From Beroe ovata (lineage: Eukaryota > Ctenophora > Nuda > Beroida > Beroidae): a DNA stretch of 10,873 nucleotides. The notes beneath the pieces are model-generated. The model did not search any database. It saw nothing but the letters and a program-made list of their open reading frames with translations, and had not been told where the DNA came from. How positions within the stretch are numbered: the first letter of the stretch is position 1; every line of letters begins with the position of its first letter. The position numbers and the translations under genes were made by a program. Shown piece by piece: positions 1-8,532 of the stretch. The DNA lies in the NCBI GenBank assembly GCA_946803715.1, contig CAMPET010000022.1:138380-149252 (forward strand). Reading direction: 5' to 3'.

Positions 1-36
<36 letters not shown>
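1..36. repeat. (CA)18 microsatellite
   Basis: Eighteen perfect CA units run from the window edge. The true length extends to the left. Confidence 0.98.
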
Positions 37-37
<1 letters not shown>

Positions 38-1341
38 CTGACTATATTACTCTGTCTTTAATCTGCTAATGAGACGTTTATATTTGAGAGGGGTACGTTC
101 ATCAGAGGTATGTCCTTTCTCTAAAACTTTACTGAAATTGGTATCCTCTCCGTACCACACGGGCGAGAGAAAATTGAATTATTAGAAAATGAATGAAACA
201 TGGACGAAATATGGAGTTCATTCCACACAAGTGAATGGCAACGGATGAATAGAGTTTAAAATCACGCTTTCATAGTATTCACAGTCATACTGAGAAATGG
301 AACGTTACAACAAACGGATAACTGGGAATTTCGATCGATATCATTTTTCAACACTTCATAGACGCGCACCCGTTATTCCTATTACATAACGAAGTGGGAA
401 GCTGTATGGCTACTCAACGATAAGATTTGTGAACAAGCTGATACGTGACTCATGTTTGCCCTGATTGTACTATCATCGACACAATATGATCGTACTATAT
501 TGACGAAGGAGAGTACCTATCACAGGCAGAACTTTCTCAAGAACTGTTGTTATGACAACCTATGATTGTAGCTGGGGGCAGCTCGAGTAATTATGTTATC
601 AGCGCGACTGAGTGACACAGTAGTGTGATAACCATCATATCACATGGATTGTTTCTATAATTAGCATCCACGTGACTCTGTGTGATTGTACATGACTGTT
701 GTCGGACTTCACACCAATTATAGAGGGAGTGATTGCTTGCGCAGTAGGGGCGCTTGTTGGATAAGGAGTATCAAGAGTAATGCAGTTGTGTAAGGCGAAT
801 GCGTGAGCTGTGTTGTTATTATTAGAGATGTGAGTTTGATAAAACACACAATGATCGGGTGAATCGATAGAGGAATTATAGAGGATGCCAAATGGGTTTA
901 ACCCGAAAAATTTAGTCAAGGTTCTGAGGATGGATGGTCTAACTTGGATTGACCGCGACCGCGCACCGAGCGCAAGCCGCAAAAACACCGCCAATAAATA
1001 TGTATATAGGTATGATGAACCACAGCAGAGTGAAGACTGGAGAATCAATAACGCGTTAAGCTGACCAGTGTCACATTATTGTCAGATGACCCTGTAATAT
1101 TGCACCGATATTAAACCGGCAATACGGAAATCCTATTTATGAACCCGGTAACTTAAATACGCGGTGGTCATGAAATATGATGTGCGAGACCCCTATATTA
1201 AATCCCTAAACTACAATATTCCTCGGAGACTTAGAGCAATATTGTGGTACCGAGTCGTCGGAGTGTAATAGATGTCAAGGTTGTGTCTGGGAAGTTCGTT
1301 CCCACTCTCCTTTATGTTAAAATGTGGGGTGAAACACCAAA

Positions 1342-1380
1342 CCCCGCCAATCCCGCCCACTTTCGAGTAATTTGGCGGGG
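1342..1380. repeat. Hairpin with E2F-like arms
   Basis: CCCCGCCAA (1342-1350) and TTGGCGGGG (1372-1380) are perfect inverted repeats around a 21-nt loop. Each arm contains a GGCGGG core close to the E2F consensus TTTSSCGC; the right arm preceded by T reads TTTGGCGGG. Confidence 0.6.
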
Positions 1381-1611
1381 ATTGACGAATATTGGCTGGG
1401 TAAGGCGTTGCACTCGACGTATGAAAGTGGGAGAGAAGTAAACAATTATGTGTTTTGCATTATATTGAGAGAAGGGCAACAAAACATGATTTAGCTCACC
1501 GTATGACGAATCGTTCACACCCTGAAATATTATTACAGATGAGGGATGCAAATCAGTCATTTCAACGGTGTTTCTAGCTACATAACCAAGCATAGCCAAC
1601 GATTACAATGG

Positions 1612-1659
1612 TCATGACACTTCATCAACAATATCATCAGCGAATGAACTGTTCGTCCA
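1612..1659 (-). CDS. lgl: lgl probable terminal exon with stop
   Basis: A strong acceptor (CCTTTGTTCTGTCGATTCAG) opens a phase-0 reading, matching the end of the previous exon. It gives WTNSSFADDIVDEVS and then TGA at 1614-1612. The acidic end is plausible for a cytosolic scaffold but has no family motif. No AATAAA was found on the minus strand below it, so the 3' end is inferred from splice logic only. Confidence 0.42.
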   Translation of the reverse strand, partial: WTNSSFADDIVDEVS

Positions 1660-4600
1660 CTGAATCGACAGAACAAAGGTGAAAAATTATGAAAAGTAGT
1701 GCGTGTTGGGGTGGCCATCAGATACAGAATTTGCCACTCCTTATCGCGAATCGTGAAACCTATTTGTCACAAATACGATCCGATAAATTGTTCACGGTCA
1801 TTATGATACGATCTAATGACGAAATTCATTGGCACAGACTTTAAATTCGTTCGGATTGAGGCTATTGACGAGTAGTTGGTCAAAAAGTGCGAAATTGACG
1901 GTCAAAACGAATTTGAGAAATTCAACTTCTTCCCAAAATTATGATCGACTCGAATGCCATCTTTTACAACTTAAATGTTCCTAACAATTGGATGCCTTCA
2001 TACGGATTCATACTTTGAAGCAGACGATTAATTGACCACTTTGTCACGAGACATCCGAACAATGTCACAGTATTGACCATTTGATGGCTTCATTTCTCGT
2101 ACCACGTCCAGAAATACCCCAGTTTTATACGTATGGCGCGGGGTTTGATTCTAGCGCGTACGCAGTCACGAAGTACGTGAAGACGTGCGCGAGTCGCATA
2201 AAATACCACACCAAATTTTACCTCGTTATCCGGATACGCTATCAAAGTTTCCGTGAATCCTTCAGCAGCTATCACTTCGTCTTTCTGTTCATTACCCGGC
2301 ACCGTACCCTTTCCCTTTTCAACTGGGATAAGCGAGCAGGTTAGAGTTCCGTAGCAAAAGAAAAGTACTGTTTAAAACAACGCTGGAAATAACACCCACA
2401 TAGTTTACTACGGTCGAATTTGATCTTCTTTCTGTGTACCGGGTCTGCAGCAGGGATGCCCCATGAGTCTGGAGGCCTGGGGAAAAATCAGGTGTGATAC
2501 AACTTGAGAAAATGTTGTGAATGTCGTGGAAAATCGGAGCTATTGACGATGATTTTCATTATATTCTCACAAGAAAGCCTCTGCTACTGTTATCCATTGG
2601 ATCTCAGATGAGTTGAAAAGATACACAGCGTAACCATTGCGTGCCATCGTCAAACTCATTATTCCCCTATGGAATGAAGAGATTTTAGACAAACGATTCC
2701 ATTAAGTCAACAACTGCTGTTTTACGTCGAGCTACTCAAAACCCCCAACACTTACTTGGTATCACCATGTTTCATGCATCTTGCATTCTTTGCCATCAGT
2801 TTCAAATGGGGTAAACTGTAAATATTCAGATCGCCGGAAGTTTTGAGGCAAACTAACGCTGCTGCGTTACGGAACGTCATGACGAACGCTTTACGGAATG
2901 ATTCCGTTCCCTCTAGTCGGTCTTTCCGGACTGTTAAACTTGATGGGAGCTCAATGACCTTGACCTGATGGTGGGGGAGTATGAGAGTGAGTGAAATGAG
3001 TCATATCAGTATAGGTAGTCATCAATAGGAATCTTTAGTCAATAGTCACGTTACCTATGAGTTGACAATTGACATGTAAAAGCAATTGCCATGCACAGCA
3101 AACAGCGTGTATCAAAAGCCATACTGGTACTAAGAAGATAACTTCTATTTGGGAGTGAGATGTGTTTCGCGAACATGGAAATACCTGGACAGTTGATACG
3201 ACTATGAAGAAGTGGGGCTGCTCCTTAGCAGCATCCATCGCAATCTGGTTATGATCCGGCAGCATTTTCCCCTCCTTATCCACAAATCCCATGAACAGAA
3301 TGGCGTCAGTGTGGTGAATCGACATCCGTGTAACTGCGGGGAGTCGCGTGAGATCGCGTTATCAGATTGCACGTGCTAATATAGCACGTGGTAGTCTTAC
3401 ACACACACTCAACTGTATGAGATATCAACACAACTTAACATCATTAATGAGAGAATGCAGGAAATTGTGCTTTGAAATAGCAAAAGGTTAGGAGAAAGCA
3501 AAGTGATTTTGGGCTTTCAAAGAATATTTGGGGCTCGAAATGTGAGTCATTCCACTGAATGGGCTACCTTTACTTGAAAAGATTGCAATTTTGAACTCAG
3601 AAGATTGCAGCAAATCGAAGAAATTCCGCCATTGGAGTCATGATAGTTATAAACACGTAATTTCCTAGAGATATCATGTTGGGTACTGCAATCAGGACAC
3701 ACAACATGATCGAATTGTCACGACATGAGTCAGCGAGAGTGAGCGAAGCTATAATGGTGTGATCATGTGCTCCAACAAAAGTATGAGGGGAATATTACTG
3801 GGGAATAAAGGGGAGTGAGAACATTTTGTCGATTGTTCTGATATTAATTTCGGAGGTCGTAACAAACTGTCATCATTCGGTATTATTTGGAAGGAGGATC
3901 CAATGAACTTTCGTTCCCAAAATTCAAATCAAAAACGAGCAGTACCCCAGCTTACAGTAAGAGATTACGCAAGTTCTGCTATCACAAAATATTTCCCCAG
4001 CAATATATTTGTAATTTTCACCATGGCAAAAACATTGCAATCATCACACTATATTAAATTAAAATAGAGGCGTGAAGACCAGCAAAAACAGTAATCTGTA
4101 CTACTATAAGAACGGTTTACCAGAATCGATAACGTGCTTAGCCAATTGCAATCTTTTAGCTACTGAAAGACAGGTTATCCATAGGTAGAAAGGGTAAGTA
4201 AAAGAGGAATAAGAGATGAATAAGAGATGAATAAGTTTGTTAGCTATATATGTGACAGTGTGCGAGTTTAACAATATGCTAAATTATATGACAGATAGTA
4301 AGATAGTTGGCTCTTATCCCCAATAAACAGAATTACCAATTGGCGTGTGGTTGCTAATGGAGTTTTCAGGAAGAGCCAAATATCTAACGAATCAACCCCG
4401 AGAGTAACTGCTATATTCTATAAAGGTTTTCATGGTAGCTGTAACCATAGCAACACCTACTTGGAGTCATGGTAACACCATCGTGCCGATGTCGACCTTC
4501 AGGCACATCCAGCTTGTAACACTGCATCCTGCCACAACCCAAGCCAGCCCACAGAGTCTTGATGGGTTGACGAACTGAGGAAGTGTGAAGTTGAAGATAA

Positions 4601-7600
4601 GCTTGTTCGAGGACAGAATCCGTGCGAGATAAGGATTGTTCGATTGTTGCGAAAATTCGTTCAGGAATCGATTGAGCGATTGAATATTTGTAAAAAAATT
4701 TTTTCCAAAACCAAATGAGATTTGGGTGTTGTTGTCCGCAGCATCTGTGCGTTCTTGATTTTAAAGTCAATGATATGAAAAAGAACGCGGCATTTGGGAC
4801 AGACTGCCGCCACATCACGTGTAGAAACACTGTAGCTTTTTCTAGTGATGTGACGGCAGTCTGTNAGCAAGGGGTTTAACAACAATATGACGACAGTAGG
4901 ACTCATAACCTACTCAGAACCTACTCTTAACCTACTCATGATAACTTACGGGTTGCTTGGTTAAACCCACTTTGTTAACACCACTACAAATACAACATAC
5001 TACGTACACATATCACCAAACTAGGGTCAGATACTGTCAAAGTATGCTAGACAACAACTGAATCAGTTATTGTGATCAATGATCAGTTAAACTGATCGAT
5101 GATTAACGGACTATTATAATCCATTACCTAGCCGTGACTTCCGGGCACTCTGATTCCCGAATGCAGATCGGGTGGCACCACTCGCTGTACCAGCCCTCTG
5201 AGGGGGAGACTTTACCGATCGCTGGGATTGGCCTGATCTATTCCCCTTCTCCGATTGAATTCGCCGGACACTAGCTTGGCTATTTCCTGGGTGAATATGA
5301 TTACAGTAAACCCTCAGATTTGGTGAAAAAGCAACAAATCATATTGATCTTCCATGGTATTCATGCTGTAACATGGTTCATTGGTCTGAAATCATTGAAT
5401 TAACCAGAAAACTACTCTAAAATATTAGCACTTCATAAAATACCCTGTCAGCGGAACAGCAGTTTAAGCCAAATATGTTACAAGTAGAGGACGATTAAAA
5501 TGGTGAATGCTTTCATTCTTGATATCCTGATTTTCAGTAATTTGTAGCAATTTTTCTCACCGCCTCTTTTCGAAGTTCTGCTTTGTCGAACGCTGAATGT
5601 TCTCCTCAACTTCTCTCCTCTGGTCATATTTGAGAACGGGATCTCGTTCAGCGGATCCGACTTATCCAGGGTACAGATTGCGTATATTTCCTTGTGAGTC
5701 TGGATGTCAAATATTGCCAATCCATACATGTTGCCTGATGGGATGGAATGGCCATTAATGGGATTTAAAACTCGGCATGTCAACTTTAATCACATAAGTC
5801 TCTAATAACTAGCGAGTTTATAATTACGGAGTTAATAATTAGTGGGTTTATAGTGGGTTTAAGTTGTCTCACCTAGCGCTAATAGCCCAGCTGAAGGATT
5901 GAGTGCCATGGTAAGGATTGGCGTGGGTGGGTAAACCTTGATACAAAGTTCCGGTTGCAGTCCGGGCGGGAATTGAATTACGCCTGCAGAAATCAATTGA
6001 TCTCAATTGTACTTGACATAAGTGATCGGAGAGAGCAGCCAGGACAGATTCTGAAGTACTGACCTGAGCTAGTTTTAGTTTCAGCTGGTTTATCCGGCTC
6101 ACTAGGCGGCGATAAGTCGACGTTGCATATAGGGGTCTCTAGATTCCTCTTAGCAGAGTTGAAAACGAACTTGTACACTTCCCCTTTCTTGTTCGCTATA
6201 CAAACAATCCTGGAATAGAAAATCGTATTTTCAATGGACAAAACTCATTTTTTACTTATTCATGAGTCACTCATCAGACATCCGCTGCATCTCATGCGAA
6301 ATATCCAGGTACGTAGACAAGGGGGCCCCGAACCACCCTTTCGAACAGAACTTGAATTCAAGGGTTGCTTAGCCAGAGTAGGAAAGCAAACATTGAATGA
6401 TTGTCAACGCATTCCGTCGCACGCATTGGTACGTCACATGTACATTGGTGTAAGCATTTTGTGACGAATGGGATACCCCATTGTCACACAGCCCTGTTCT
6501 GACATACTGGTGACAGCGCATTCAATCGGCCCATCGCAAGTATTCCTACGTCACCGGTATGCAATGGTGTCAGCAAGTTGTGACGAATGACAACCCCACT
6601 CGTCACACAGCCCAGTTCTGACGAAGTGGTGTCAGCGCATCCTATCTAAAGCATTCCTACGTCACCAGTATGGAATGGTGCCAGCAAGTTGTGACGAACG
6701 ACTACCCCAATCGTCACACAGCCCAGTTCTGACAAACTGGTGTCAGCGCATTCCATCGCAAGCATTCCTACGTCACCAGTATGAAATGGTGTCAGCAAGT
6801 TGTGACGAATGAGTACCCCAATGACCAATCGTCACACAACTCAGTTCTGACATACTGGTGTCAGCGCATTCCATCGCAAGCATTCCTACGTCACCGATAT
6901 TCAATGGTGTCAGCAAGTTGTGACGAATGAGTGCCCCAATCGTCACACAGCCCAGTTCTGACGAACTGGTGTCAGCGCATTCTATCTAAAGCATTCCTAC
7001 GTCACCAGTATGGAATGGTGTCAGCAAGTTGTGACGAACGACTTCCCCAATCGTCACACAGCCCAGTTCTGACAAACTGGTGTCAGCGCATTCCATCGCA
7101 AGCATTCCTACGTCACCAGTATGAAATGTTGTCAGCAAATTGTGACGAAGGAGTACCCCAATCGTCACACAGCTCTCCCAGCTCTGTTCTGACATACTGG
7201 TGTCAGTGCATTCCATCGCAAGCATTCCTACGTCACCGGTATTCAATGGTGTCAGCGAGTTGTGACGAATGAGTGCCCCAATCGTCACACATCCCAGTTT
7301 TGACGAACTGGTGTCAGCACATTCCATCACAAGCATAAAGCATTCCTACGTCACCGGTATGCAGTGGAGTCAGCTGATTACCGATTTGGTAAACCGAGAA
7401 AGCGGACATCTTACCTGCCGAACGGGCACAGTTCCATCTGACATATGCTCAAGCTAGGATCGTTCAGATAAGGATTGTATCGCCCTATCTCACGCATCTG
7501 TATCTCATCTTCAAAACCGCCCATTGTGTCCTCTATGTTACTTTGAGGAGGCTCCAGGATTCGCTCAGTTTCTTGACTGTACACGAGCTTCATCATTGCT

Positions 7601-8499
7601 GAAATATCATCGGTCATAGATTCTTTGACACCACCTTCTTTGAAAATGAAGAGGATTTTATCATGCAAAGCCGCCCAAAATTAATATTGCGCACACGGCG
7701 CGGCGCGGCCAAGCACGCAAACACTGAGCAATTCTGAAAGTTCATTGCCACGCAAAATTGTCGCCGCGCGCTCCAACGAGTTTTGAAAATTCCTCGCATT
7801 TTTGAGTGGAATGTTTTTTAACAATCACTGAATGTTAGTTCTAGAACTCACATGTAGAAACTGTCCAGATATTAATGACACCGTCATCATGGCCTGTCAT
7901 TACAAGGTCTGTCATTCTCGGTTCCCCTGCTATGTCGAGCTCCCCGCCCATAATAGGCCATTCCTGTGACGGAATAATCATAAGATTTCTCTTCAGGACA
8001 TGCTTTTTTTCGATTCAAACCATGAATCAGCGATACATTAATGAAATTTCACAAGATTGATCCTATCCGCCAGGAACAACAGTTCCCAGACTCACATTTG
8101 TAGAGAATTTGTCTGTCTGGTTTCTCTCGTTGTGTTGATTGAGCAGCTCCAGGAATGTGTTGGGACAGTTCGGGAGGTACTTTACAAATGCCACCGGTGA
8201 GCAGTGAATCGGGGAAAGATAGGGTAGTCTGAACTCTGGAAATCTGCAAATTGATGATATCGGAATGTTACGTCATTTTGAGAAGGGGGTCATTAGTTTG
8301 GTAACACCCGCGATGCATTCCAACCAGTTTCAACTTCTATAAAAAAGCTAACAATATCTTAATCCAGACAATCCATTTTAGAATTCGACCGAAGTCTAAC
8401 ATTAGTCAGACAACATGATTTCCAGATTTTAGCACTGTTAACGATCAAAACCACATGATAAACACATCGAATACTGTCATGTGTACACAATGTGTGTGT

Positions 8500-8532
<33 letters not shown>

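Larger units (their letters stand above)
1..1611. other. Non-coding region downstream of lgl
   Basis: No exon, RNA gene or transposase could be supported. It should contain the lgl 3' UTR and intergenic DNA. It starts with a CA microsatellite, includes a CpG-rich patch at about 950-990 and holds a hairpin with E2F-like arms at 1342-1380. Open frames here on both strands lack splice context or recognisable motifs. Confidence 0.6.
3334..4460 (-). other. lgl: lgl intron, 1127 bp
   Basis: No coding or RNA gene is seen. It contains a paired E-box palindrome close to its acceptor (3370-3390) and a short 11-bp tandem repeat (4207-4235). The remainder is unstructured AT-rich sequence. Confidence 0.75.
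4575..5127 (-). other. lgl: lgl intron, about 553 bp
   Basis: It holds a long hairpin (4799-4864), an 11-bp triplicate (4907-4939) and a small palindrome of GATCAGTT/AACTGATC arms (5081-5097). The minus strand is open into exon 9 from about 4841, but the peptide does not resemble Lgl until VRQPIKTLWAG. Confidence 0.7.

Noticed and set aside
635-1048. Minus-strand 137-residue open frame
   Set aside because: There is no recognisable domain, the composition is biased, there is no supported splice context, and it crosses a CpG-rich block. It is probably chance.
1244-1599. Overlapping open frames around the 1342-1380 hairpin
   Set aside because: Both strands are open only because of the GC-rich hairpin, and no family resemblance is seen.
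2135-2155. tRNA B-box-like GGGTTTGATTCT
   Set aside because: There is no A box, acceptor stem or cloverleaf around it.
2087-2221. Read-through of exon 14 to a stop
   Set aside because: The extra residues are strongly basic and lie in a CpG-rich block, and a good donor (GAG then GTAAAA) precedes them.
4575-4841. In-frame upstream extension of exon 9
   Set aside because: The peptide is unlike Lgl and includes low-complexity AT-rich DNA. It is kept only as an alternative in the splice finding.
6931-7336. Long open frames on both strands through the satellite, with a 37-residue peptide repeat
   Set aside because: The unit length of 111 is a multiple of three, so an open unit stays open when repeated. 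The array sits in a secure lgl intron and the 7-bp insertions shift the frame.
6409-7376. CRISPR array
   Set aside because: The whole unit is repeated with drift and there are no unique spacers; the DNA is eukaryotic.
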